A stretch of 64,000 nt of DNA from Hymenobacter sp. DG25B. GTDB taxonomy: Bacteria > Bacteroidota > Bacteroidia > Cytophagales > Hymenobacteraceae. The notes under the pieces were generated by a model. The model searched no databases and was not told the origin of the DNA. It was given only the letters and a program-made list of their open reading frames with translations. The translations under genes and the position numbers were made by a program. This document shows, one piece after another, positions 24,395 to 33,230 of this stretch (positions are counted from its first letter, which is position 1; every line of letters starts with the position of its first letter). The stretch is taken from positions 682,001 through 746,000 of the forward strand of contig NZ_CP010054.1 in assembly GCF_000801315.1 (NCBI RefSeq), in the 5' to 3' direction.

Positions 24395-26455
24395 CTACCA
24401 GATGGTTACCCGGGTGCTGTCGGGGCGCCAGAGCTGCTGACCCTGCTTCACGTTGAAGGCCTCATAGAAGGCCGGTACATCGGCGAAGGGGCCGTTTACG
24501 CGGTACTGCGCCGGCGAATGCACATCGGTGAGGATGCGCTGGGCCAGCACCTCATCCCGCTGGTGGTGCTGCCAGCCCAGGGCGTAGCCCAGGAAGTAAC
24601 GCTGCGTGGGCGTGAGGCCGCCAATTTTCTCGCCTTTCTTGTACTGATCGGTCTTTTTAAAGGCATCAAAAGCAATGACGATACCGCCCAGGTCGGCAAT
24701 GTTTTCGCCGGCCGTAGCCTTGCCGTTGATGTGCAGGGAATCCAGCACGGTGTAGCCATTGAACTGGCGCACAATGCCGTTTACGCGCTGCTGGAAGGCG
24801 GCGCGGTCCTGCTTGCTCCACCAGTTGCGCAGGTTGCCTTTCTCATCATACTGGCTGCCTTCGTCATCGAAGCCGTGCGTCAGCTCGTGGCCAATGGTGG
24901 AGGCGCCGGCGTAGCCATAGATAATGGCATCATCGGCCTCGGCATCTTTCAAACCGGGCACGGCAAAAATGGCAGCGGGCAGTACAATTTCATTGTTGCT
25001 GGGGTTGTAGTAGGCGTTGTACGTCTGGGGCGTCATGTCCCACTCGGTGCGGTCTACGGGCTTGCCCAGCTTGTTTACCTGGTACCGATAGTTCCACTCG
25101 TTGGCGCGCATCACATTGCCCAGGTAAGAATCCCGGGTAATGGAGAGGGCGGAATAGTCGCGCCACTTATCGGGGTAGCCTACTTTGGGGGTGATTTTGG
25201 CCAGCTTTACCAACGCTTTTTGCTTGGTGGCGTTGCTCATCCAGTCCAGGGCCTGAATATGCTCCCGGAAAGAGGCCACTACATTTTCAGTGAGCTTAGC
25301 GTAGCGGGCCTTGGTTTCGGGAGAGAAATATTCTTTTACGAACAGCTGACCCAGAATTTCGCCCATGCCATCTTCTTCCTCATCCAGCACGCGTTTCCAG
25401 CGGGCGCGCTGCTCTTTCTGGCCCTGCAGAATGGTGCCGTAGAAACGGAAATGCTCGTTATCGAAGTCGTGGCTGAGCTGGCCGGCAAAGGTGTTCACCA
25501 GGTGCCACTGCAGGTAAGCCTGCCACTGGTCCAGCGGCGTGGTTTTCAGCAACTGGCCGGCCTTCTGGTAGAACTCCGGCTGCCCCACAATAACGGTATC
25601 TACCTTAGCCAGCTCCATTTGAGCCAGCCAGGGTTTCCAATCGATGCCGGGGGTGAGTTTGCCGAGGTCAGCGACGGCGCGCTTGTTATAGTTGGCGTAT
25701 GGGTCGCGGAGGGCTTCCAGCTTGCGCGAAGAGCCAGCCAGCGCCGTTTCCAGCGCCATAATCTGCTGGCTGTGGCGCTGGGCCGTAACAGAGTCCTGCC
25801 CCAGCAGCTGCAGCATGCGCGCTACGTGGCGCACATATTCTTTGCGGATGTTGCTGGTGCGCGTGTCCTTGTTAAAGTAGTAGTCGCGGTTGGGTAAGCC
25901 CAGCCCGGCCTGGTACAGGTGCAGGGCCATTTTTTCGCTGTTTTTGGCGTCCTGCGCCACATACAGCCCAATCAGGGAGTTCACGCCCAGTACCTTGTGG
26001 CGGGCAATAACGGCCTGCACATCGGCCAGGGACTTAATAGCGGCAATGCGGTCCAGCTCCGGCTTCAGTGGGGCAATGCCTTGCTTATCAATAGCTACGG
26101 AATCCAGGCCGGCGGCCCAGAAATCACCGATTTTCTGCTGACTGGTGCCGGCCTTAGCATTGGCTTTGGCGGCCTCCTGGTTGAGGGCGCGCAGGCGGGC
26201 ATACACCTCGTTCTGCACCTCTTTGCCAATGCCCCAGGCGCTTTCGGAGGCGGGAATGGGGTGCTTTTTCAGCCAGCCGCCATTGGCGTAGGTGAAAAAG
26301 TCGTCGCCGGGATGAATGGTGGTGTCCAGGTTGGCCTGGAGCAGGTCGGGCTGGCCGGCTGTGCCGGTAGAGCCGGAGGATTGGCAACTGGCCAACGCCA
26401 GGGCCAGAGCGGGGCCGAGCACCAGGCAGCGCCGGGCCGCAGAAGAAATTTTCAT
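24395..26455 (-). CDS. M13 family zinc metallopeptidase (neprilysin/PepO-like) lipoprotein
   Basis: 686 residues, the usual length for M13. A signal with lipobox LALASC (about residues 19-24) suggests a lipid anchor. The N-terminal domain starts LDTTIHPGDDFFTYANGGWL, the standard M13 beginning. The zinc site HELTH is near residue 523 (IGHELTHGFDDEGSQYDEKG); the third ligand is in GENIADLGG, and the C-terminus TRVTIW resembles the family's final CxxW. Earlier, NAYYNPSNNEIVLPAAIF is the substrate-binding N-A-Y strand. It cleaves small peptides in the periplasm or at the surface. The start at ATG 26455 was chosen because it gives the lipoprotein signal. Confidence 0.95.
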   Translation of the reverse strand: MKISSAARRCLVLGPALALALASCQSSGSTGTAGQPDLLQANLDTTIHPGDDFFTYANGGWLKKHPIPASESAWGIGKEVQNEVYARLRALNQEAAKANAKAGTSQQKIGDFWAAGLDSVAIDKQGIAPLKPELDRIAAIKSLADVQAVIARHKVLGVNSLIGLYVAQDAKNSEKMALHLYQAGLGLPNRDYYFNKDTRTSNIRKEYVRHVARMLQLLGQDSVTAQRHSQQIMALETALAGSSRKLEALRDPYANYNKRAVADLGKLTPGIDWKPWLAQMELAKVDTVIVGQPEFYQKAGQLLKTTPLDQWQAYLQWHLVNTFAGQLSHDFDNEHFRFYGTILQGQKEQRARWKRVLDEEEDGMGEILGQLFVKEYFSPETKARYAKLTENVVASFREHIQALDWMSNATKQKALVKLAKITPKVGYPDKWRDYSALSITRDSYLGNVMRANEWNYRYQVNKLGKPVDRTEWDMTPQTYNAYYNPSNNEIVLPAAIFAVPGLKDAEADDAIIYGYAGASTIGHELTHGFDDEGSQYDEKGNLRNWWSKQDRAAFQQRVNGIVRQFNGYTVLDSLHINGKATAGENIADLGGIVIAFDAFKKTDQYKKGEKIGGLTPTQRYFLGYALGWQHHQRDEVLAQRILTDVHSPAQYRVNGPFADVPAFYEAFNVKQGQQLWRPDSTRVTIW

Positions 26456-26483
26456 GCAGAACAGAGGAGAAGGTTGAGTGCGA

Positions 26484-26491
26484 CGAAGATA
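26484..26491 (-). promoter_or_regulatory. -7 promoter box (TATCTTCG) for the M13 peptidase gene
   Basis: TATCTTCG on the minus strand, 28 bases before the ATG at 26455. It resembles the other TAnnTT(G/C) boxes in this window. Confidence 0.4.
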
Positions 26492-26662
26492 GAGCGGCGC
26501 CGGGACATAAGACAAGAGCCCGCCGCGCAGGTTGCAATGCGCCGGCACTAGGCTGGCAGAGCCGCCAGGCACCAGCCAAATACTTTCGCCTCAACCTTAT
26601 ACTTGGATTCTGCGGTGCCGCCTGGCAAAAGCCGGCTTACCGTATGAGAGAAATAGGCGAAC

Positions 26663-26670
26663 TATATTGC
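26663..26670 (+). promoter_or_regulatory. -7 promoter box (TATATTGC) for arfB
   Basis: TATATTGC lies 67 bases upstream of the arfB start; a second similar box, TACTTTCG, is at 26581-26588. Confidence 0.35.
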
Positions 26671-26737
26671 CGGAGTACTGGTATGCGCAGTTTGGTGCTA
26701 CTTGCCGCCGCTATTCCCTGCTTTACTCTGCTTGCCC

Positions 26738-27151
26738 ATGCTGCCTTCTGTTGATGCCTTTCTACCCGAAATTCAGTTTCAAACCAGCCGCAGCAGCGGA
26801 CCGGGCGGACAAAACGTGAACAAGGTAGAGTCCAGGGTGGAGCTGCGCTTTCACGTAGCCGATTCTCAGCTGCTTAGCGAGGAGCAGAAAGAGGTGCTGC
26901 TTACTAAGCTGGCTAAGCAACTCACGGCAGATGGGTTGCTGCAGGTGGTAGCGCAGGAGGACCGCAGCCAGCTGCGCAACAAAGAAATTGCGCTGCAGAA
27001 GTTTCATCAGCTGCTGCTGAAAGCCCTGCACAAGCCTAAAGCCCGCAAGGCCACCAAACCCAGCAAAGGGGCCGTACGCCAACGCCTGGAATCCAAGAAA
27101 AAGCACAGCGCCAAAAAGGCCAACCGCGGAAAGGGAGGCTTGGATTTTTAG
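26738..27151 (+). CDS. arfB: Alternative ribosome-rescue factor / peptidyl-tRNA hydrolase ArfB
   Basis: 137 residues. The catalytic GGQ loop is in SRSSGPGGQNVNKVESRVEL, as in release factor domain 3. The body KLAKQLTADGLLQVVAQEDR SQLRNKEIALQKF matches ArfB/YaeJ. The C-terminal tail is highly basic (KPKARKATKPSKGAVRQRLE, then KKKHSAKKANRGKGG) and would enter the empty mRNA channel of stalled ribosomes. It frees peptides from non-stop complexes. ATG 26738 was chosen because homology starts there; the frame extends 12 codons further upstream. Confidence 0.95.
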   Translation: MLPSVDAFLPEIQFQTSRSSGPGGQNVNKVESRVELRFHVADSQLLSEEQKEVLLTKLAKQLTADGLLQVVAQEDRSQLRNKEIALQKFHQLLLKALHKPKARKATKPSKGAVRQRLESKKKHSAKKANRGKGGLDF

Positions 27152-27167
27152 CGCCTGCCTAAGTCTA

Positions 27168-28553
27168 TTACAGCAGCGTGCCGCGCAGCACCATAGTGGC
27201 TACGGAGAAGTAAATAATCAGCCCGGTTACGTCTACCAGAGTAGCCACAAAAGGCGCGGAGGAGGTAGCCGGGTCCAGGCCCAGGCGCTTGAGCAGCATG
27301 GGCAGCATAGCCCCCGATAGCGCCCCCCACAGCACAATGCCCAGCAGGGAGAAGCCCACCGTTACGGCAATCAGCAGCCAGTAGGGGCCAAAATAGCCGG
27401 GGTCGATGTAGTTGGCCCACAGAATAATACGCAACGAGCCTACCACGCCCAGAATACCGCCCAGCAGCACGCCGGAAAGCAGCTCGCGGCGCATCACCAG
27501 CCACCAGTCGGAGAGGGTGAATTCGCCCAGGCTCATGGCCCGGATGATAAGGGAAGTTGCCTGGGAGCCGGCATTGCCCCCGGCCGAGATAATGAGCGGG
27601 ATAAACAAGCCCAGCACGGCGGCTTTCTGCAGGTCATCCTCAAAATGGTGCATGGCGGAGGTAGTCAGCATCTCACCAATGAGCAGAATAACCAGCCAGC
27701 CGGCCCGTTTCTTCACCATGCTCCAGATGGAGGTGGCCAGGTACGGCTCGTCCAGGGCCTCGGAGCCCCCCAGTTTCTGAATGTCCTCGGTGTCTTCTTC
27801 TTCCCGGATGTCGAGAATATCGTCGATGGTGACAATGCCGAAGAGCACGCCTTCGTCGTTCACCACGGGCAGCGCTACCCGGTCGTTTTTGCGGAACACG
27901 TCAATTACCGCTTCCTGGTCCTGCATGGCGCGCAGGCTCACGTAGCGACGGTCCATCAGCTCGCTCACGCGGCTCTGCGGATCGGCCAGCAGCAGCTGCC
28001 GGATGCGGATATCATCAATGAGCACGCCCCTATTATCGGTGACGTAGAGCACGCTGATGGTTTCCGACTGCCCGCCGTGGCGGCGGATGTAGTCCAGCAC
28101 CTGCTGCACCGTCCAGGTTTCGCGAATAGCAATGTAGTCGGGCGTCATCAGGCGGCCCACGCTGTACTCGGGGTAGCCCAGCAGCTCCAGCGTAACCTTG
28201 CGCTCCGCTTCCGACAGGGTCTGAATCAGCTCCTTTACAAAGTCATCGGGCAGGAATTCCAGCAGGGCCGTCCGGTCATCGGGCGACATCTCATTGAGGA
28301 TGTCGGCAATTTTCTCCTGGGAAAGGTTGGCCAGAAAGTGGCGCTGAATATCCAGGTCCAGGTACTCAAATACCTCGGTGGCCAGCTTCAGGGGCAGTAG
28401 CCGGAAAATAATCAGCTGCTCGCGCTCCTCCTCGTTCTCCAGCAGCTCTACCAGCTCGGCCGGTTCAAACTGTTTAAGAACCTCCTTCAGCTTAAAAAAT
28501 TCGCCCTCCTGAATCAGGGACGTGATGTTTTCCGCGGTGGGGTGCTGAATCAT
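27168..28553 (-). CDS. mgtE: Magnesium transporter MgtE
   Basis: 461 residues with the full family architecture. There is a helical N-domain (about 1-135, FKLKEVLKQFEPAELVELLE), followed by two CBS domains (about 135-260, ending GIVTIDDILDIREEEDTEDI). A plug helix leads into five membrane helices holding PLIISAGGNAGSQATSLIIR and the C-terminal DPATSSAPFVATLVDVTGLI. Acidic residues in the N and CBS domains normally sense cytosolic Mg2+ and close the pore. It converges with arfB, 16 bases apart. Confidence 0.96.
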   Translation of the reverse strand: MIQHPTAENITSLIQEGEFFKLKEVLKQFEPAELVELLENEEEREQLIIFRLLPLKLATEVFEYLDLDIQRHFLANLSQEKIADILNEMSPDDRTALLEFLPDDFVKELIQTLSEAERKVTLELLGYPEYSVGRLMTPDYIAIRETWTVQQVLDYIRRHGGQSETISVLYVTDNRGVLIDDIRIRQLLLADPQSRVSELMDRRYVSLRAMQDQEAVIDVFRKNDRVALPVVNDEGVLFGIVTIDDILDIREEEDTEDIQKLGGSEALDEPYLATSIWSMVKKRAGWLVILLIGEMLTTSAMHHFEDDLQKAAVLGLFIPLIISAGGNAGSQATSLIIRAMSLGEFTLSDWWLVMRRELLSGVLLGGILGVVGSLRIILWANYIDPGYFGPYWLLIAVTVGFSLLGIVLWGALSGAMLPMLLKRLGLDPATSSAPFVATLVDVTGLIIYFSVATMVLRGTLL

Positions 28554-28746
28554 CGGACTGAAGGCGCTTATGCTTCGCTAGGCAAGCAGGTTGAGGTGAA
28601 AATCGGCCTGCAAAATTAGGATAAACTGGCGGCTAACCCGCACTGCCGACCGAAATTTCGGCCAACAGAATGGTTATTTCCCGTAAGCAGCACCGGCCTT
28701 TCAGCCCGGGCTTAGCTACCGGTGGTGGTTTTGCGTACAGGCCTAC

Positions 28747-28754
28747 TACTTTCG
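28747..28754 (+). promoter_or_regulatory. -7 promoter box (TACTTTCG) for the cyanophycinase gene
   Basis: TACTTTCG lies 52 bases before the ATG at 28807, in the divergent region with mgtE. Confidence 0.35.
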
Positions 28755-28806
28755 GGGTAGCAGCCGGGCAACGGAGACCCGCTGTTGCTGTTGCCCGCTG
28801 CCTTTT

Positions 28807-29625
28807 ATGACCCAGTTATCCGGCCCTGCACTTGGTACGCTCATCGCCCTTGGCGGCGGCGACGACGACGTGTTGCTGTCCCTGCTCTGCGACCTGCTGC
28901 CCCAGCCCGAGGCCCCCATTGAGATTATCACCACGGCTTCCAGTGAGCCTCACGATACCGCCAAAGCCTATGAGCAGGCCCTGCGCGACCTGGGCTGCGT
29001 GACTCCCCACCACCTGCACATTGATGAGCACCACCCCGCCGATGCCCCGGCCACGCTCCGGCGGCTGGCGCGCACCAAAGTGGTGTTCTTCACTGGCGGC
29101 GACCAGGAGCGCATCGTAGAGTTTTTGCACGGTACCGAGTTTTTGCGCCAGCTGCAGGAGCGCTTCCGCACGGAGGCCGACTTTATTGTTGCCGGTACCA
29201 GTGCCGGCGCCGCCGTGCTTTCTGATTTTATGCTGGTAGATGGCTATGGCTGGCGGGCCCTGCGCAAAGGCGGCATTAAAACTGTGCCTGGGCTGGAGCT
29301 GCTGCCTAAGCTGCTCATTGACCAGCATTTTGTGGAACGGGGCCGCTTTGGGCGGCTGGCTCACGCCGTGCTGGCCCATCCCATGTGCCTGGGCCTGGGC
29401 CTGTCAGAGGAAACCGGCCTTATTATCCGGGGCGGAACGGAGGCGGAGGTTTTCGGCGACGGGGTGGTGATGGTGGTAGATGGCTCCCGGCAGCGCGCCA
29501 ACAACCTGGGCCGCATTGGGCGCGGCGAGCCGGTAAGCGGGCTGGACCTGCGCGTGCACCTGCTGGTAGCCGGGCAGCGTCTGCACCTGCCCACCCGGCA
29601 GGTAAAAGAACACCACCCGGAATAG
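28807..29625 (+). CDS. Cyanophycinase-family serine peptidase (S51)
   Basis: 272 residues. An N-terminal GTLIALGGGDDD strand is followed by IEIITTASSEPHDTAKAYEQ, VVFFTGGDQERIVEFL and the nucleophile elbow IVAGTSAGAAVLSDFML (Ser in GTSAG). LLIDQHFVERGRFGRLAHAV carries the conserved DQHF/RGR. This is the S51 glutamine-amidotransferase-like fold of cyanophycinase, which releases Asp-Arg dipeptides from cyanophycin. No cyanophycin synthetase is in the window, so it may act on another aspartyl peptide. It is a single gene, apparently cytoplasmic. Confidence 0.93.
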   Translation: MTQLSGPALGTLIALGGGDDDVLLSLLCDLLPQPEAPIEIITTASSEPHDTAKAYEQALRDLGCVTPHHLHIDEHHPADAPATLRRLARTKVVFFTGGDQERIVEFLHGTEFLRQLQERFRTEADFIVAGTSAGAAVLSDFMLVDGYGWRALRKGGIKTVPGLELLPKLLIDQHFVERGRFGRLAHAVLAHPMCLGLGLSEETGLIIRGGTEAEVFGDGVVMVVDGSRQRANNLGRIGRGEPVSGLDLRVHLLVAGQRLHLPTRQVKEHHPE

Positions 29626-29781
29626 CCCATTCATAGGGCTAACGCTAATTTTTTGCATACTAGCGGCCAAATAGGTGGCCCGGCTTACTATGCACCATGA
29701 AAATGGTAGGCACGCCTACTAAATTGAACGTTTTTTCTCCCTACATTTAGTCCCAACTATCCCAACCCACATTTTTCTTGT

Positions 29782-31041
29782 ATGAATGTAAAATCTCTAC
29801 TTCTCGTAGGTAGTGCCATGCTGGCGGCAACAGCTGCATCCGCAGGCGGCTTTCAGGTGTCGCTGGCCGGCATCAAAAACAATGGTATGGGCGGCGTGGG
29901 CGCGGGCTTAGCGCTTGACCAGGCCTCCATGTTCTACAACCCCGGCGCCCTGGCCATGGTACGGGAGCGGGGTGTACAGATGGGTGCCAATGCCACCTTT
30001 GCCCGGCAGGCATTCCGCGCCGAGTACGGTGGTTCCGAGCGCACGCTGCGCAACTCAATAGTAACTCCGGTAAGCCTGTTTGCAGGCTTTGGCCCAACAG
30101 AGGGCAAGTGGAAAGCAGGTATTGCCGTCTACACACCCTTCGGCAGCAAGCTGCAGTACGCCGATGGCTGGGAAGGCCGTTTCTCGCTGACGGATATCGA
30201 CCTGAAGTCGGTGTTTGTGCAGCCTACGGTAAGCCTGGCCCTCACCGACCAGCTGAGCATTGGTGCCGGCCTGGTAGTACTGGCCCACGGCTCGGTAAAC
30301 CTGCAGCGCGATATTCCCGTGACCAACGCCCAGGGCGAGTACGGCCACGTGGAGCTGGATGGCAAGGCTGATACCAAGCTGGGCGTAAACGCCGGTATTT
30401 ACTTCAAGCCTTCTGAGAAGCTGAGCGTAGGGGTTTCCTACCGCTCCAAGATTGACGCTACCGTAGATGGCGGCGACATTACGTTCACTAACCTGCCGGA
30501 GTCGGCTAAGGCCAGCTTTGCGGGTACCAAATTCGGTGTAACCATTCCGCTGCCTGCTACTACTTCTATCGGCATTGGCGTGATGCCCACCGAGAAGCTG
30601 ACCGTAGCCCTGGACGTGAACCACGTGCAGTGGAGCAAATACCGCAGCCTCGATTTCACCTTTAATGGCCCTGTGGGCGGCGCTACCAGCAGCACCTCCA
30701 AGCGCTTTTACCAGGATGCGCTGACCCTGCGTTTGGGTGGCCAGTACAAGCTGACCGATGCCTTTACGGTGCGGGCCGGCGGTTCTTTTGATATGTCGCC
30801 GGTGAAAGATGGCTACGTGTCGCCGGAAACGCCGGACGCGGACCGCTTAGGTGTTACTGCCGGTGTTTCTTACAAAGCCGGTGAGCATTTCTCGGTGGAT
30901 TTCTCCACCCAGTTCATCAGCCTGATGAAGCGCACGCAAACCCAGCAGGACCTGCTGAACAACAAGACGACTGACCGGGTAGCAGGAACTTACAAAACGC
31001 AGATTGTAATTCCCGGTATTGGCCTCAACTACAATTTCTAA
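29782..31041 (+). CDS. FadL/TodX-family outer-membrane transport protein
   Basis: 419 residues with a signal peptide (about 1-21). The mature start GGFQVSLAGIKNNGMGGVGA GLALDQASMFYNPGAL is the FadL hatch region, including the NPA-like NPG. The rest is a beta-barrel ending QIVIPGIGLNYNF with a terminal Phe. FadL proteins carry hydrophobic compounds such as long-chain fatty acids across the outer membrane. The next gene, an SGNH lipoprotein 21 bases downstream, is probably co-transcribed and could hydrolyse esters to feed the channel. Confidence 0.93.
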   Translation: MNVKSLLLVGSAMLAATAASAGGFQVSLAGIKNNGMGGVGAGLALDQASMFYNPGALAMVRERGVQMGANATFARQAFRAEYGGSERTLRNSIVTPVSLFAGFGPTEGKWKAGIAVYTPFGSKLQYADGWEGRFSLTDIDLKSVFVQPTVSLALTDQLSIGAGLVVLAHGSVNLQRDIPVTNAQGEYGHVELDGKADTKLGVNAGIYFKPSEKLSVGVSYRSKIDATVDGGDITFTNLPESAKASFAGTKFGVTIPLPATTSIGIGVMPTEKLTVALDVNHVQWSKYRSLDFTFNGPVGGATSSTSKRFYQDALTLRLGGQYKLTDAFTVRAGGSFDMSPVKDGYVSPETPDADRLGVTAGVSYKAGEHFSVDFSTQFISLMKRTQTQQDLLNNKTTDRVAGTYKTQIVIPGIGLNYNF

Positions 31042-31062
31042 GCGTCTACTCCCCTGACTCCG

Positions 31063-32499
31063 ATGATTACATTGTTTAAAAAATCAATGCCGGGCCTGGC
31101 ACTGCTGGGTCTGGTGCTGGGCGGTTGCCAGCCTGAGCTGGAAGCTCCCAAAGCCGATAAAGGCTCCGCCGACTTCTCGAAATATGTGGCCGTAGGTAAC
31201 TCCCTCACGGCGGGTTACTCCGATGGTGGTTTATACCTGGAAGGTCAGCAAAACTCTTATCCTAACATTCTGGCGCAGCAGTTTAAGCTGGTAGGTGGCG
31301 GTGAGTTTAAGCAACCCCTGTTTGCGGCTGCTCAGTCAAACGGTAGCGGCTACCTGAGATTTGCCGGTTTCACCAGCGCTGGGTCGCCCAACCTGCAGCC
31401 CGTAACTACCAACCTGGCCGTACGTGGTCTGTCGCCGGCCGGCACGGCCCTGTACACCAAGTTCACTGACCCGGTGCAAAACCTGGCCGTACCCGGCATT
31501 GCCGTAGCCGATGTGAATACAGTGGGTTATGGCAGCGTAGCCGGCAACCCCTACTTTGAGCGCCTGCTGCCCGGCGAAGCCGGTGACCCTGCTACCTTCA
31601 TGACGTATACCAGCTTCGTGCAGTCGCGCGTAACGGCGGAGAAGCCTACCTTCTTCACGCTGTGGCTGGGTAATAACGACGTGTTGGGCTTTGCTACGGC
31701 CGGCGGCGCCAGCGGTGCTACCACCGACCCCGAAGTGTTTGCCACCAACTATGCTGGTATCCTGGACGCGCTGACTTCCGGCGGTGCCAAGGGTGCAGTG
31801 GCTACTATTCCTAACGTAACGGCCCTGCCTTTCTTCACCACCGTAGGTCCCAGCGTACGTGCTAACCTAACTAAACTGAGTGTTCCCGGCATGGTAATCC
31901 TGACGGGGGCTAAGCCGGGCGGCGCAACCTCCGGCAACCGCAAGCAGATTGCTACTGCTGACATTCGGGATGCCAGTGGAAATGGCCGTCAGCTGTTCAC
32001 GCTTACCAGCAGTGCTTATGCTCCTTTGCTGGGTGCGCCTACCGGCAAGTACTGGCGTGATTTAGCGGCCTCCAGAAAGCTGCCCGTAGCGGCACTGCTG
32101 GCCACCTTCGAATTGGACACCACCCAGGCGTTTGGTGTTAGTGCTGGTAACCCCTTCCCCAGCGCCCTGATATTGGACGATGCGGAGCAGGCAACCGTAC
32201 AAAAAGCTACTACTGATCTGAACCTGAAAATCCGGGCAGCAGCAGCGGCGAAGGGTATTCCTGTAGCGGATATGAATGCCTTTTTCGTGAGTGTAGCCGG
32301 TAATGGTATTGCCGTTAATGCGGTAAATAACACGGTAGCCTATATTTCTGGCAACCTGTTCTCCCTGGATGGCGTGCACCCCACCCCCCGTGGCTACGCT
32401 GCCATTGCCAATGAATTTATTCAGGCGATAAATACTGCCTACAACGCTTCGGTGCCCAAAGTAAACCCCAATGACTATCGGGGCGTAACGTTCCCGTAA
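31063..32499 (+). CDS. SGNH/GDSL hydrolase family lipoprotein
   Basis: 478 residues. The lipobox is LVLGGC (about residues 18-23). Block I reads AVGNSLTAGYSDGGLY (GNSLT in place of GDSL); the Asn-containing block appears as TLWLGNNDVLGFA and block V as LDGVHPTPRGYAAIAN (DGVHP; Asp and His of the triad). It is predicted to be a lipid-anchored esterase. It follows the FadL gene by 21 bases and is followed by a strong terminator, so the two form an operon. The pair is a recurring arrangement in Bacteroidota. Confidence 0.92.
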   Translation: MITLFKKSMPGLALLGLVLGGCQPELEAPKADKGSADFSKYVAVGNSLTAGYSDGGLYLEGQQNSYPNILAQQFKLVGGGEFKQPLFAAAQSNGSGYLRFAGFTSAGSPNLQPVTTNLAVRGLSPAGTALYTKFTDPVQNLAVPGIAVADVNTVGYGSVAGNPYFERLLPGEAGDPATFMTYTSFVQSRVTAEKPTFFTLWLGNNDVLGFATAGGASGATTDPEVFATNYAGILDALTSGGAKGAVATIPNVTALPFFTTVGPSVRANLTKLSVPGMVILTGAKPGGATSGNRKQIATADIRDASGNGRQLFTLTSSAYAPLLGAPTGKYWRDLAASRKLPVAALLATFELDTTQAFGVSAGNPFPSALILDDAEQATVQKATTDLNLKIRAAAAAKGIPVADMNAFFVSVAGNGIAVNAVNNTVAYISGNLFSLDGVHPTPRGYAAIANEFIQAINTAYNASVPKVNPNDYRGVTFP

Positions 32500-32519
32500 G
32501 TATTGCTGCATGCATTAAT

Positions 32520-32553
32520 AAAAAAGGCTCCCTGCCAGCAGGGAGCCTTTTTT
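32520..32553 (+). terminator. Strong terminator after the FadL-SGNH operon
   Basis: AAAAAAGGCTCCCTGC and GCAGGGAGCCTTTTTT are exact complements separated by two bases, with T runs on both sides. Confidence 0.92.
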
Positions 32554-32600
32554 ATGAACTTTCCAGCCAGAAGTAAGCCGGAAAGGCTATACTTGTGTCC

Positions 32601-32608
32601 TACTTTGC
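32601..32608 (+). promoter_or_regulatory. -7 promoter box (TACTTTGC) for the small lipoprotein gene
   Basis: TACTTTGC lies 55 bases upstream of the ATG at 32664 and directly follows the previous operon's terminator. Confidence 0.4.
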
Positions 32609-32663
32609 GCCGGTTCTATTAGCAGGCTTCTACAGACCACTTATCTACTTTTCATTTATTCGC

Positions 32664-33155
32664 ATGAAACACCTTTTCCGCCTGTTTATCGTCCTGCTAT
32701 GCGTAGGCACCTTCTCGGCTTGTAAGAAGGATAATGACAAGCCTAAGTCTAAGACAGATCTGCTGACGGCCAAGAACTGGCGTTTGTCGGCGGCTGTTGG
32801 GACCCTGACTTCGGGTTCAACATCCTATTCGCAGGATTTCTTCGCTGATATGGAGCCGTGCCAGAAGGATGATTTTGAAAAGTACAGCACCGATAAAACC
32901 GTTACTTACGATCAGGGGCCGACGAAGTGTGATGATACGGCCAGTGACCCCCAGATGCAGAAAGCATCCTGGAACTTCGAAGCTGACGAAACCAAGCTGA
33001 CCGTTTCTGAAATTGGCGGTGGGGATTCCTATACGGTTGATCTGGCAGAACTGAACTCTACCACTATGGTGCAGAAGTACTCAGAGAAGGACGTTGATCC
33101 GGATACGGGTAAAGATGTAACCGTGACCTACACCTTTACTTATACCGCTTTCTAA
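32664..33155 (+). CDS. Lipocalin-like lipoprotein of unknown function
   Basis: 163 residues. The signal ends in lipobox TFSAC (about residues 17-21) followed by KKDNDKPKSKTDLLTAKNWR LSA. The start TxLLTxKxWRL is typical of the small lipocalin-like family of Bacteroidota lipoproteins. The body is predicted to be all beta (YTVDLAELNSTTMVQKYSEK, VTVTYTFTYTAF) and has two Cys (MEPCQKDD, PTKCDD) that could form a disulphide. A similarly built lipoprotein lies at 34400. The start was set at the ATG preceding the signal. Confidence 0.82.
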   Translation: MKHLFRLFIVLLCVGTFSACKKDNDKPKSKTDLLTAKNWRLSAAVGTLTSGSTSYSQDFFADMEPCQKDDFEKYSTDKTVTYDQGPTKCDDTASDPQMQKASWNFEADETKLTVSEIGGGDSYTVDLAELNSTTMVQKYSEKDVDPDTGKDVTVTYTFTYTAF

Positions 33156-33182
33156 CGGTAGAAATAAGCCATGCCGGCTACC

Positions 33183-33219
33183 TAAAAGCCCGTTTCTCCT
33201 CAGGAGAAACGGGCTTTTA
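33183..33219. terminator. Bidirectional terminator between convergent genes
   Basis: TAAAAGCCCGTTTCTCCT and AGGAGAAACGGGCTTTTA, an 18-bp perfect inverted repeat with a single central base. It lies between the small lipoprotein gene and ypdA. Confidence 0.9.
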
Positions 33220-33230
33220 TTTGGGAGTTA

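Noticed and set aside
24368..25897. 509-codon plus-strand frame opposite the M13 peptidase
   Set aside because: The minus strand carries all M13 motifs. The antisense frame has no domain and starts inside the terminator.
26532..26819. Small plus-strand frame overlapping arfB
   Set aside because: It is out of frame with arfB, has no homology and lies across the promoter region.
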